Made by a program: the position numbers and the translations under genes. DNA of 42,537 nt, taken from the NCBI GenBank assembly GCA_002428015.1, contig DIZW01000006.1:1-42537 (forward strand), read 5' to 3'. Positions 15,547-23,590 of the stretch are shown one piece after another. Every line of letters starts with the position of its first letter. Positions within the stretch are counted from its first letter, which is position 1. Under the pieces are notes generated by a model, which searched no databases, was not told the origin of the DNA, and saw nothing but the letters and a program-made list of their open reading frames with translations. The DNA is from Oxalobacteraceae bacterium UBA6018 (GTDB lineage Bacteria; Pseudomonadota; Gammaproteobacteria; Burkholderiales; Burkholderiaceae_D).

Positions 15547-17138
15547 GCGATTTGCACGACAACGCCGAATATGACGTCGTGGTGGTCGGCTTCGGCCCGT
15601 CCGGGGCGGTCGCCGCAGCGCTGCTTGGCCAGGCGGGCGTACGCACCCTGGTCCTGGACCGTAGCCACGAGATCTATCCCAAGCCACGCGCGATCGCCCT
15701 CGATCACGAGATCATGCGCGTCTTCCAGAACCTCGGCCTGGCGGACGCGGTGGCGCCGCACTGCGAGCCATTCACACCGTCCGAGTATTACGGCGCGGAT
15801 GGCCGCCTGATCAAGCGCCTGGCGACGCTGCGGCCGCCTTATCCGCTCGGCTACACCCCATCGATGGTGTTTACCCAGCCGCCGGTGGAGGCGGCGCTGC
15901 GGCAGCACGTCAAGGACTTGCCGTCGGTCGACCTGGCGCTGGGCTGGCGCTTCACCGGCGTCGAGCAGGATCCCGAGATGGCCACCGTGCGCGTGGAAGA
16001 TGCGCAAGGCCGCCCGGCGAGCGTGCGCGCACGCTGGGTGATCGGCTGCGACGGCGCCTCGAGCGCGGTGCGCGAGGCCGTCGGCATCACGCTGGAAGAC
16101 TTGTCCTTCGACGAACCGTGGCTGGTGGTCGACGTCCAGGTCAACGAGCGCGGCCTGGCCAAGCTTCCCAAGACCAGCGTGCAGTACTGTGAGCCGGCGC
16201 GCCCCTGCAGCTACGTGATCGGCCCGGGCAACCACCGGCGCTGGGAAATCTCGCTGCTGCCGGGCGAGGATCCTGCGTGGCTGGCGACCGAGGAAGGTGC
16301 GTGGAGCCTGCTGAAGCGCTGGATCGGTCCCGAGGATGCGACCTTGTGGCGCCAGGCCAGTTACCGTTTCCACGCGCTGGTGGCGCGCGAGTGGCGGCGC
16401 GGGCGCGTGTTCATCGCCGGCGATGCCGCGCACCAGCAGCCGCCCTTCCTTGGACAGGGGATGTGCCAGGGGGTGCGCGACGTGGTCAACCTGAGCTGGA
16501 AGCTGCGCGCCGTGCTGGCCGGCGATGCCAGCGGCGACGCCGCCGAACGGCTGCTCGACACGTATGCCGAGGAGCGGCGCGAACACGTGCGCCAGCTGAC
16601 CACGCGCATCAAGGAAATCGGCGCCGTCATCTGCGAGCGCGACCCGGCCGCGGCTGCGGCACGCGACGCCGCATTGATCGAGGAAGCCGGCGGCAATATC
16701 GAGACCGTGCCGCGCCAGGACATCATCCCGCCGCTGACGGGCGGACTGGCCGCGCGCGGCGGCGCGGCCGGCACCGGCACGCTGTTCCCGCAGCCGCGCG
16801 TGAACAGCCCGGCCGGCGTCGTGCTGCTCGACGAACTGGCCGGCAGCGGCTGGCGCATCGTGACACGACTGCGCCTTGACGCGCTGCCGCCCGGCTTGGC
16901 CGACATGGCCGCATCGCTGGGCACCCTGGTCGGCGTATTCCCGGGTGAACCGCAATTCACGCAAGCGCCACACTGGCTCCAAACGCAGGAACAGGACGGC
17001 GTGCTGGCGGGCTGGTTCGAGCGCTACCAGTGCTGCGCGGCAGTCGTGCGGCCCGATCATTACGTGTACGGGGTCGCCGCCGACGCGGCGGCGCTGATCG
17101 CCCTGGTCACCGGGCTGAAACAGGACTTGGCGGCATAA
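15543..17138 (+). CDS. FAD-dependent aromatic hydroxylase, MhpA-like
   Basis: 531 residues. It is a class A flavoprotein monooxygenase related to MhpA. Motifs are the Rossmann GxGxxG (VVVVGFGPSGAVAAALLG, about residue 12), the DG motif (VIGCDGASSAVREAVGI), and the FAD-ribityl GD motif (GRVFIAGDAAHQQPPFLGQGMCQGVRD). A C-terminal thioredoxin-like domain starts near residue 400, as usual for this size class. It uses NAD(P)H and O2 to add a hydroxyl group to a phenolic ring, generating the ortho-diol for the extradiol dioxygenase. The ATGA overlap with the FAH gene places it in the same operon. Unlike the mhp operon, the dioxygenase partner is VOC-type and the hydrolase FAH-type, so the substrate is likely not 3-hydroxyphenylpropionate. 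Confidence 0.9.
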   Translation: MSDLHDNAEYDVVVVGFGPSGAVAAALLGQAGVRTLVLDRSHEIYPKPRAIALDHEIMRVFQNLGLADAVAPHCEPFTPSEYYGADGRLIKRLATLRPPYPLGYTPSMVFTQPPVEAALRQHVKDLPSVDLALGWRFTGVEQDPEMATVRVEDAQGRPASVRARWVIGCDGASSAVREAVGITLEDLSFDEPWLVVDVQVNERGLAKLPKTSVQYCEPARPCSYVIGPGNHRRWEISLLPGEDPAWLATEEGAWSLLKRWIGPEDATLWRQASYRFHALVAREWRRGRVFIAGDAAHQQPPFLGQGMCQGVRDVVNLSWKLRAVLAGDASGDAAERLLDTYAEERREHVRQLTTRIKEIGAVICERDPAAAAARDAALIEEAGGNIETVPRQDIIPPLTGGLAARGGAAGTGTLFPQPRVNSPAGVVLLDELAGSGWRIVTRLRLDALPPGLADMAASLGTLVGVFPGEPQFTQAPHWLQTQEQDGVLAGWFERYQCCAAVVRPDHYVYGVAADAAALIALVTGLKQDLAA

Positions 17139-17281
17139 ACATTGACCATTGGCGGCGCGGCGCAGTGACGATGGCGCCGGGTTGCGTCGCCGCCAGCAGC
17201 GACCGCTCCGCCTGCATCCAGCAAGTGTCCAGAACGGCATGCCTTCGGTTTGCCGAACATAAGCAACGCGCTTCGCAGCCT

Positions 17282-17310
17282 CAACGCACGCGGATGTCCC
17301 GCATGCGTTG
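17282..17310. repeat. Hairpin upstream of the porin gene
   Basis: A 7-bp outer stem (CAACGCA / TGCGTTG) and a 4-bp inner stem (GCGG / CCGC) with one mismatch and a 5-base loop. It lies in the 224-base space between the hydroxylase and the porin. There is no T-tract, so it may modulate rather than end transcription into the porin gene. Confidence 0.4.
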
Positions 17311-17362
17311 GAGCGGGCGAGGACGTGATAACCAGGATTTCTAAAAATCCATAAGGAGACGT

Positions 17363-18448
17363 ATGAAAGCATCAACCTTTGCGGCGCTCGCTCTTGCCGC
17401 GTTCTCATCCGAAGCAATGGCGCAATCGAACGTGAGCTTGTACGGCGTGATCGATCTCGCCCTACAATCGGGCCGCACCGGCGGCACCGTTACCACACGG
17501 GTCGATTCGAGCGCGGTGGCGCCGACGCGTTTCGGCATCCAGGGCAGCGAGGACTTGGGCGGCGGCAGCCAAGCAATCTATCGGATCGAAAGCGGATTCA
17601 ACGCGGACACGGGCGCACTGGCCAACAACGGCACCTTGTTCGGCCGCGAAGCCTGGGTCGGCTTGAGTGGCGGACTTGGCCAGGTGCAGGTGGGCTTGAA
17701 TTACACGCCCCTGTTTTCAAGCTATGTGTCGTATTCACTCGGTGAGTTGAACACCTTGGGATGGGGAAATGCCACGAACAATTTTGTTTTCGTGCCAGTG
17801 GCGCGTGCGCCGAACTCGATCCGATATACCTCGCCTGTCTTTGCGGGCCTCACGCTGCGGGCTTTTCATGCACTGGGCAATGAAGGTGCGGCCGGCCAGC
17901 CGCGTGGCCTCGGAAAAATCAGTTCAGTGGGCTTGAATTACAAGACCGGCAATTTGTCGGTCGATGGCGACTATCTTCAACAGGATTATGTGAATGCCGC
18001 AATGCTGACTCCCGATATCCAGACCAGGACCGGGCGCTATTTCCTGTTGGGCGCTTCGTACGATTTTGGTTTGATCAAGCCGGCGTTCATTTTTCAGTCC
18101 CATCGCGGCGCAGCCGATGTGGCCACGCCGCTCAACACCAGCTTCGCGAATCCCGACCACGATCTGTATGAAGTGAACGCGCTGATCCACGTGACGTCGA
18201 ACGGAACCTTGTTGCTCAGCTACGGGCAATACAAGAAGCTCGCGAACGGTGCGGGGAACGCCCGGTCGTACGGTCTTAGGCACGATTATCGTTTGTCAAA
18301 ACGTTCGGGGCTGTATGCAGGTATTTCGCGTGTAGAAAACGAAAGTGCGGCAAGCTTTACGGTCAGTTCGGCCGCTGGGCCGGGCATCGCAGTCATCCCG
18401 GGCAAAAGCATCGACAGCGTGATCGTCGGCATCATCCACCGGTTTTAG
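17363..18448 (+). CDS. Outer-membrane porin, Gram-negative Porin_4 family
   Basis: 361 residues, ribosome site tAAGGAGacgt. A Sec signal peptide ends at EAMAQ (about residue 21). The mature protein starts SNVSLYGVIDLALQ, the standard first strand of beta-proteobacterial general porins. The body shows 16-strand-type alternation, with GIQGSEDLGGGSQAIYRIESGF, TLFGREAWVGLSGGLGQVQVG and the C-terminal Phe (VIVGIIHRF) needed for BAM-mediated insertion. It follows the catabolic operon on the same strand and is probably the outer-membrane entry route for its substrate. Its composition is noticeably less GC-rich than the enzymes before it. A terminator follows about 100 bases downstream. Confidence 0.9.
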   Translation: MKASTFAALALAAFSSEAMAQSNVSLYGVIDLALQSGRTGGTVTTRVDSSAVAPTRFGIQGSEDLGGGSQAIYRIESGFNADTGALANNGTLFGREAWVGLSGGLGQVQVGLNYTPLFSSYVSYSLGELNTLGWGNATNNFVFVPVARAPNSIRYTSPVFAGLTLRAFHALGNEGAAGQPRGLGKISSVGLNYKTGNLSVDGDYLQQDYVNAAMLTPDIQTRTGRYFLLGASYDFGLIKPAFIFQSHRGAADVATPLNTSFANPDHDLYEVNALIHVTSNGTLLLSYGQYKKLANGAGNARSYGLRHDYRLSKRSGLYAGISRVENESAASFTVSSAAGPGIAVIPGKSIDSVIVGIIHRF

Positions 18449-18550
18449 CCTCAGGCGACCGGGTGAACTTCCTGGCCGCACGCGCCGTCAGGAAGTGCAC
18501 TTGCGGCATGACATGGGGGCGCTGCCAGGCGATGCGCTCATGCCAAGTGA

Positions 18551-18582
18551 AAAGGGACTACCTGACGTAATCCCTTTTTTTT
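18551..18582 (+). terminator. Rho-independent terminator after the porin
   Basis: A perfect stem AAAGGGA / TCCCTTT, extended inward by TAC / GTA across one mismatch, is followed by a run of eight T on the plus strand. It faces the tRNA gene and may also stop the minus-strand transcript, although the T-run there is shorter. Confidence 0.8.
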
Positions 18583-18592
18583 CATCTAATTC

Positions 18593-18668
<76 letters not shown>

Positions 18669-18687
18669 GAAACTTTTACAGGCTCGG

Positions 18688-18693
18688 ATTATA
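18688..18693 (-). promoter_or_regulatory. -10 element of tRNA-Thr
   Basis: A perfect TATAAT on the minus strand lies 19 bases before the mature tRNA 5' end and just after the sspB stop. No good -35 hexamer is visible at 16-18 bases; part of the promoter would lie inside the sspB 3' end. Confidence 0.45.
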
Positions 18694-18695
18694 CG

Positions 18696-19196
18696 CTATT
18701 TGATTCGCGTGAGCGTCGGGCGCCCGCCCTTTTTCGGCGGCTCGTCGTCGCCGCCAGTGCCATCCGACGCCTCGGCCGTGGCCGTTTCCGACGCCGCATT
18801 CGGTACCGACGCCAGCGACGGCACGCTGCTGAGCGAGCTCTCGGCAGGCGGCGGCGCGGGTGCTGGCGCTGCCTCGGGCGCAGGGCCGTTCACTTCAAAC
18901 GCCATGCCCTGGCCGTTCTCATTGGCGTAGATCGCCAGTACGTTGTGAACAGGCACGTAGATCTGGCGCGACACGCCGCCGAAGCGGGCGTTGAAGTGGA
19001 TCGCGTCGTTGTCCATCTTCAACCCGGAGGTGGCGGAAAAACTGATGTTGAGTACGATTTCACCCTTCTTCACGTATTCCATCGGCACCGTCGTCGATGC
19101 GTCGACCTTGACGGCGAGGTAGGGCGTGAAGCCGCTGTCGGTACACCATTCGTAGATGGCGCGCAGCATGTAGGGCTTGGTGGAGATTTCTGCCAT
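18696..19196 (-). CDS. sspB: ClpXP protease specificity-enhancing factor SspB
   Basis: 166 residues. SspB binds the ssrA tag on stalled-ribosome products and delivers them to ClpXP. The N-terminal substrate-binding domain (about 1-110) begins KPYMLRAIYEWCTDSGFTPYLAV and includes GEIVLNISFSATSGLKMDNDAIHFNARFGG-type strands. A long Ala/Pro/Ser-rich flexible linker follows. The extreme C-terminus GGRPTLTRIK corresponds to the conserved GGRPxLRVVK ClpX-binding tail. It follows sspA on the same strand, the usual sspAB pairing. The ribosome site is poor, and a large inverted repeat lies upstream. Confidence 0.95.
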   Translation of the reverse strand: MAEISTKPYMLRAIYEWCTDSGFTPYLAVKVDASTTVPMEYVKKGEIVLNISFSATSGLKMDNDAIHFNARFGGVSRQIYVPVHNVLAIYANENGQGMAFEVNGPAPEAAPAPAPPPAESSLSSVPSLASVPNAASETATAEASDGTGGDDEPPKKGGRPTLTRIK

Positions 19197-19221
19197 GTTG
19201 TTTCTGTGTAGGAGGTGAAGC

Positions 19222-19273
19222 TTACACGCCAGTTTACTACCGAATTGGGCTGCGGCGTTTTACTGGCGTGTAA
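19222..19273. repeat. 12-bp inverted repeat between sspA and sspB
   Basis: TTACACGCCAGT (19222-19233) and ACTGGCGTGTAA (19262-19273) are perfectly complementary, with a 28-base spacer. It starts 26 bases upstream of the sspB start. It could form a long hairpin in the sspAB transcript or be a protein-binding pair. Confidence 0.5.
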
Positions 19274-19296
19274 CGGACTGCGGAAAAGCAGGAAAA

Positions 19297-19908
19297 TCAG
19301 CGACGCATGACTTTTTCGGACGGGGTCAGCGCTTCAATGTAGGCCGGACGCGAGAAGATGCGCTCGGCGTATTTCATCAGCGGCGCGGCGGTCTTGGACA
19401 GCTCGATGCCGTAGTGATCCAGGCGCCACAGCAGCGGCGCGACCGCCACGTCGAGCATCGAGAACTCGTCGCCGAGCATGTATTTGTTCTTGAGGAACAG
19501 CGGCGCGAGCGTGGTCAGGCGGTCGCGGATCTCTGCGCGCGCCTTGTCGTGGCTCTTGTCGTTTGCCTTGTTGCGCTCGCTTTCGAGCACGTGCACGTGG
19601 ACGAACAGCTCTTTCTCGAAGTTGAACAGCATCAGCCGCGCACGGGCGCGCATCAGCGGGTCGGCCGGCATCAGTTGCGGATGCGGAAAGCGCTCGTCGA
19701 TGTATTCATTGATGATGTTCGATTCGTACAGAATCAGTTCGCGCTCGACCAGGATCGGTACTTGGCCATACGGATTCATCGTCGAGATGTCTTCTGGCTT
19801 GTTGAACAGGTCCACATCGCGCACTTCGAAGTCCATGCCTTTTTCAAACAGGACCAGGCGGCAGCGTTGCGAGAAGGGGCAGGTTGTGCCCGAGTAGAGA
19901 ACCATCAT
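19297..19908 (-). CDS. sspA: Stringent starvation protein A (glutathione S-transferase fold)
   Basis: 203 residues; ribosome site cuAAGGAac with two adjacent ATGs (19908 and 19905). SspA is a GST-fold RNA-polymerase-associated protein that supports acid and starvation responses. The thioredoxin-like N-domain starts LYSGTTCPFSQRCRLVLFEKGM, with MNPYGQVPILVERELILYESNIINEYIDERFPHPQLMP. The PHP triad in the last motif is the surface pocket known in E. coli SspA. The helical C-domain covers about 85-200. Order petABC-sspA-sspB is conserved in many betaproteobacteria, which supports the assignment over a generic GST. Confidence 0.93.
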   Translation of the reverse strand: MMVLYSGTTCPFSQRCRLVLFEKGMDFEVRDVDLFNKPEDISTMNPYGQVPILVERELILYESNIINEYIDERFPHPQLMPADPLMRARARLMLFNFEKELFVHVHVLESERNKANDKSHDKARAEIRDRLTTLAPLFLKNKYMLGDEFSMLDVAVAPLLWRLDHYGIELSKTAAPLMKYAERIFSRPAYIEALTPSEKVMRR

Positions 19909-19923
19909 TTTTATAGTTCCTTA

Positions 19924-19990
19924 GAAACAAAGGGGTGAAACGACTAGCGGATCACCCCGGAAATGATTGCCCGCTGAACTGGCGGGCAAT
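19924..19990 (-). terminator. Tandem hairpins between petC and sspA, possible terminator
   Basis: Two hairpins follow petC on the minus strand. The first is a 9-bp perfect stem ATTGCCCGC / GCGGGCAAT (19966-19974 and 19982-19990). The second is GGGGTGA / TCACCCC (19932-19938 and 19952-19958) and is followed by TTTGTTTC. The second could terminate part of the petABC transcript before sspA. Confidence 0.4.
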
Positions 19991-20028
19991 GAATAACAAC
20001 GTCTGGATCGTTGGCCAGCCTGGCCGTA

Positions 20029-20790
20029 TTACTTTACCTCTTTCCAGTACGACGCGCTCAGGCGCCATGCCAGGACGGCGAACATGGTCATGAACAGCAG
20101 CACCCACACGCCCAGGCGCTTGCGCAGCCCTTGCGCCGGCTCGGCCATCCACTCGAGGTAGGCCACCAGATCGGCGGTGGCGGTGTCGAACTCGGTCGGG
20201 CTCAGCTTGCCGGGCGTGACCTGCTCGAAACCGGCGAACTTGTGCACGGTCTTGCCTTCTTCATGCGGATCCTTTTCCTCGACCATCTTCACGGTGCGGA
20301 TGCCTTGCAGCTGCCACATCACGTGCGGCATGGCCACGTTCGGCAGCACCATGTTGTTCCAGCCGGTCGGGCGGGTCTCGTCCTTGTAGAAGCTGCGCAG
20401 GTAGGTGTACAGGTAGTCGCCGCCGGTGCCGCCAGGTGATGCCTTGGCGCGCGCGATCACCGACAGATCCGGTGGCACCACGCCGAACCAGGCCTTGGCG
20501 TCGGCCGGACGCAGGGCGGTGGTCATCATGGCGCCCACCTTGTCCTGCGAGAACAAGAGGTTGTTCTTGATCTGGTCTTCGCTCAGGCCCAGATCGCGCA
20601 GGCGGTTGTAGCGCATGGACGAGGCCGAGTGGCAGTTTAGGCAGTAGTTGACGAACAGCTTGGCGCCGTTTTGCAGCGAGCTGAGGCTAGCGCGCGCCGG
20701 CGCTTTGTCCAGCGGGTAACCCGCCTCGTTCGCAAAAGCCAGGCCCGGCAGCAACGCCAGGATAGCAATCAATTTCTTTGGAAAATTCAT
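20029..20790 (-). CDS. petC: Cytochrome c1, cytochrome bc1 complex
   Basis: 253 residues. A signal peptide ends near AFANE (residue about 21). The covalent haem site CLNCH is Cys50, Cys53, His54. The axial methionine lies in LPNVAMPHVMWQLQG. A C-terminal membrane anchor (VWVLLFMTMFAVLAWRLSASYW) precedes KEVK. It accepts electrons from the Rieske protein and passes them to a soluble cytochrome c. It is the third gene of petABC, beginning 30 bases after petB, so the whole complex is encoded together. Confidence 0.96.
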   Translation of the reverse strand: MNFPKKLIAILALLPGLAFANEAGYPLDKAPARASLSSLQNGAKLFVNYCLNCHSASSMRYNRLRDLGLSEDQIKNNLLFSQDKVGAMMTTALRPADAKAWFGVVPPDLSVIARAKASPGGTGGDYLYTYLRSFYKDETRPTGWNNMVLPNVAMPHVMWQLQGIRTVKMVEEKDPHEEGKTVHKFAGFEQVTPGKLSPTEFDTATADLVAYLEWMAEPAQGLRKRLGVWVLLFMTMFAVLAWRLSASYWKEVK

Positions 20791-20820
20791 GGATAGGTCC
20801 TGTATGTGCTTGTTCGTCGT

Positions 20821-22233
20821 TTAGTGCGGATGAAACGTCACACGTTGCGGCACCGGCTTGAAGGTGCCCATCGAACTCCACCATGGCATCAGCAGGAAGA
20901 AGCTGAAGTACAGCAGCGTGCACACTTGCGCGATCGAGGTGTACAGCGCGGTCGGCAGCTGGGTGCCCAGGTAGCCCAGGGTCACGAAGGACAGGCCGAA
21001 CACGATGTACACATACTTGTGCCAGTCAGGACGGTAGCGGATCGACTTGACCGGGGAGTGGTCCAGCCATGGCAGGGCGGCGATGATCATCACGGACGAA
21101 CCGAACAGCACCACGCCCCAGAATTTGGCGTCCAGCACGGCCGGCAGCATGCCGACGATGGCCAGCAGGGCCACCACGGCGATGACGGTCTTGGTCCTGA
21201 ACGACAGGCGCGACTTGAGCCAGATGAACACGACATAGGCTGCCACGGCGGCCATGAGCACGTACATGAAGTCGGCGGTGGTGGCGCGCAGCACCGAGTA
21301 GAACGGCGTGAAGTACCAGGTCGGTGCGATGTGCGGCGGGGTCTTGAGCGAGTCGGCCGGGATGAAGTTGTTGTACTCCAGGAAGTAGCCGCCCATCTCA
21401 GGGGCGAAGAACACCACGGCGCTGAAGATCAGCAGGAACACGGACACGCCGAACAGGTCGTGCACGGTGTAGTAAGGATGCGAAGGGATGCCGTCCAGCG
21501 GATGGCCGTCCGGGCCCAGGTTTTCCTTGATTTCCACGCCGTCGGGATTGTTTGAGCCGACTTCATGCAACGCGATCAGGTGCGCCGCCACCAGGCCCAG
21601 CAGGACCAGCGGGATGGCGATCACGTGGAACGCGAAGAAGCGGTTCAGGGTGGCGTCGGAGACCACGTAGTCGCCGCGGATCCACAGCGACAGGTCAGGG
21701 CCGATGAACGGAATGGCGCCGAACAGGTTGACGATCACCTGGGCGCCCCAGTACGACATCTGGCCCCACGGCAGCAGGTAGCCGAAGAAGGCCTCGGCCA
21801 TCAGGCACAGGAAGATCGCGAAGCCGAACAGCCAGATCAGTTCGCGCGGTTTGCGGTACGAGCCGTACAGCAGGCCGCGCGTCATGTGCAGGTAGACGAT
21901 GATGAAGAAGGCCGAGGCGCCGGTCGAGTGCATGTAGCGCACCAGCCAGCCCCACGGGACTTCGCGCATGATGTATTCGACCGAACCGAAGGCCAGGCCG
22001 GCGTCCGGCTTGTAGTGCATGGTCAGGAAGATGCCGGTGACGATCTGCATGACCAGCACCAGCATCGCCAGCGAGCCGAAGATGTACCAGAAGTTGAAGT
22101 TCTTGGGGGCGTAGTATTTGCCCCACTGGTCGTTCCACAGCTTCGACAGCGGGAAGCGGTCGTCGACCCAGCCCAATGCCTTGTCGGCCATCGGCGCGTT
22201 GGCCGGCAGTTTGGTTTCCTTGAAAGCTGCCAT
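20821..22233 (-). CDS. petB: Cytochrome b, cytochrome bc1 complex
   Basis: 470 residues from the ATG at 22233; the in-frame start at 22266 overlaps petA and lacks support. A GAGG ribosome site lies nine bases upstream. Eight or nine membrane segments are visible. The haem-ligating histidines lie in YMHSTGASAFFIIVYLHMTRG and FAFHVIAIPLVLLGLVAAHL. The Qo-site motif is PTWY (HIAPTWYFTPFYSV) instead of the common PEWY. It oxidises ubiquinol and carries the two b haems across the membrane. Only four bases separate it from the petA stop. Confidence 0.96.
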   Translation of the reverse strand: MAAFKETKLPANAPMADKALGWVDDRFPLSKLWNDQWGKYYAPKNFNFWYIFGSLAMLVLVMQIVTGIFLTMHYKPDAGLAFGSVEYIMREVPWGWLVRYMHSTGASAFFIIVYLHMTRGLLYGSYRKPRELIWLFGFAIFLCLMAEAFFGYLLPWGQMSYWGAQVIVNLFGAIPFIGPDLSLWIRGDYVVSDATLNRFFAFHVIAIPLVLLGLVAAHLIALHEVGSNNPDGVEIKENLGPDGHPLDGIPSHPYYTVHDLFGVSVFLLIFSAVVFFAPEMGGYFLEYNNFIPADSLKTPPHIAPTWYFTPFYSVLRATTADFMYVLMAAVAAYVVFIWLKSRLSFRTKTVIAVVALLAIVGMLPAVLDAKFWGVVLFGSSVMIIAALPWLDHSPVKSIRYRPDWHKYVYIVFGLSFVTLGYLGTQLPTALYTSIAQVCTLLYFSFFLLMPWWSSMGTFKPVPQRVTFHPH

Positions 22234-22237
22234 AGTG

Positions 22238-22846
22238 TTATGCCTCGCCTTTCTCGTCTTTGCCAATGACCAGTTTGGTGTCGCTCAGATACATGTGGCG
22301 CGGCACCTGCAGGTTGTCCGGGGCCGGCTTGTTCTTGAATACACGGCCGGCCAGGTCGAAGGTGGAACCGTGGCATGGGCACAGGAAGCCGCCGGCCCAG
22401 TCGTCGGGAAGGTTAGGCTGGGGGCCGGGCGCGAAGCGCGAGGACGGCGAGCAGCCCAGGTGCGAGCAGATGCCGACCGCGACCAGCAGTTCGGGCTTGA
22501 TCGAGCGGTATTCGTTGCGGGCGTATTCGGGCGTCAGGGCGTCAGGGGAGCGCTCCGAGTTGGGGTCGGCCACTTCGTTGTCGGTCTTCTTGAGCGACGC
22601 GACCATGTCGGGCGAACGCTTCAGGAGCCAGACCGGCTTGCCGCGCCATTCGACGGTTTTCAATTCGCCCGGCGCCATGCCGGCAATATCGACTTCCACC
22701 GGCGCGCCGGCGGCTTTCGCCCGCTCCGACGGTTGGAAGGTACTCACCAAGGCTCCCGCCGTGGCCAAACCAACCGCACCACCGGCCGCACATGTGGCGA
22801 CGAGGAGGCCGCGACGGCCCGGATCGACCTGCTTTTCGTTACTCAT
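22238..22846 (-). CDS. petA: Rieske iron-sulfur subunit, cytochrome bc1 complex
   Basis: 202 residues. A twin-arginine-type N-terminus (PGRRGLLVATCAAGGAVG, Arg11-Arg12) serves as Tat signal and membrane anchor. The [2Fe-2S] ligands are Cys127 and His129 in CSHLGC and Cys156 and His159 in CPCHG, with Cys132 and Cys158 able to form the usual disulfide. The mobile head transfers electrons from ubiquinol at cytochrome b to cytochrome c1. It is the first gene of petABC; a -10 TATAAT lies 65 bases upstream. Confidence 0.97.
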   Translation of the reverse strand: MSNEKQVDPGRRGLLVATCAAGGAVGLATAGALVSTFQPSERAKAAGAPVEVDIAGMAPGELKTVEWRGKPVWLLKRSPDMVASLKKTDNEVADPNSERSPDALTPEYARNEYRSIKPELLVAVGICSHLGCSPSSRFAPGPQPNLPDDWAGGFLCPCHGSTFDLAGRVFKNKPAPDNLQVPRHMYLSDTKLVIGKDEKGEA

Positions 22847-22910
22847 ACCAACCCCAATCAGTCAAAATGCGAAATCGTAAATAGCCACGTAAAGCTTCTA
22901 GCAACCTTAA

Positions 22911-22939
22911 ATTATAAGGGAAGCTTGTGTCGAATTAAA
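22911..22939 (-). promoter_or_regulatory. Candidate sigma-70 promoter of petABC
   Basis: Minus-strand TATAAT (22911-22916) with TTTAAT 17 bases upstream as a weak -35. It is 65 bases before the petA start, in an AT-rich patch of an otherwise GC-rich region. Confidence 0.5.
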
Positions 22940-23140
22940 GAAAAAAGTTGCCGATGTGCGAACACCGGGCTCGCGGAGCCGTTTTCGCGGCCCCGGCGCG
23001 CTGTCAATACGCCCGGCGCGGGCTGCTGAAAATTCAGGCGCAACGGCGGGAACCCGCTGCCGCGGTTTGGTTTCTAAGCTGTTCCATGTATGATTGTGAT
23101 GCAATTATTTTCACAACTTACTAGACCGATGAGGGCGCCG

Positions 23141-23560
23141 ATGACGATGATGAGCGAGTTCAGGCAGTTTGCAATGAAGGGCAACGTGGTCGACCTGGCC
23201 GTGGGCGTGATCATCGGCGGCGCGTTCGGCAAGATCGTCGATTCGCTGGTGCAGGACATCATCATGCCGCCGATCGGCCGCCTGTTCGGCGGGCTGGACT
23301 TCACCAGCTACTACCTGCCGCTCAACGGCCAGGGCACCGGTTTGCCGCTGCTCGAAGCCAAGAAGGCCGGCGCGGTCCTGGCCTACGGTAATTTCCTCAC
23401 CATCCTGCTTAACTTCCTCATCCTCGCCTTCGTCATTTTCCAGATGATCCGGCTCATGAACAAGCTGCGCCGCACCGAGGAGGCCAAGGCCGCCGCGCCC
23501 GCCGCGCCGGCCGAAGACATCGTCCTGCTGCGCGAGATCCGCGACGCGCTGCGGCGCTAG
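23141..23560 (+). CDS. mscL: Large-conductance mechanosensitive channel MscL
   Basis: 139 residues from the ATG at 23141, which has GAGGG five bases upstream; the open frame extends to 23090 but the family starts just before FRQFAMKGNVVDLAVGVIIGGAFG. TM1 is this segment and TM2 is NFLTILLNFLILAFVIFQMI. The periplasmic loop is short and the C-terminal amphipathic helix (DIVLLREIRDALRR) is present. The pentameric channel opens on hypo-osmotic shock to release solutes. It is divergent from petA and followed 30 bases later by an HtrA-family protease. Confidence 0.95.
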   Translation: MTMMSEFRQFAMKGNVVDLAVGVIIGGAFGKIVDSLVQDIIMPPIGRLFGGLDFTSYYLPLNGQGTGLPLLEAKKAGAVLAYGNFLTILLNFLILAFVIFQMIRLMNKLRRTEEAKAAAPAAPAEDIVLLREIRDALRR

Positions 23561-23590
23561 GGTATGCCACCACGGTAAAAAAGGAGAGCG

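Noticed and set aside
15174..17417. Very long open frame on the minus strand opposite the FAH and FAD hydroxylase genes
   Set aside because: It is the GC-rich shadow of two well-supported plus-strand enzymes and has Arg/Ala/Gly/His-rich composition with no motif.
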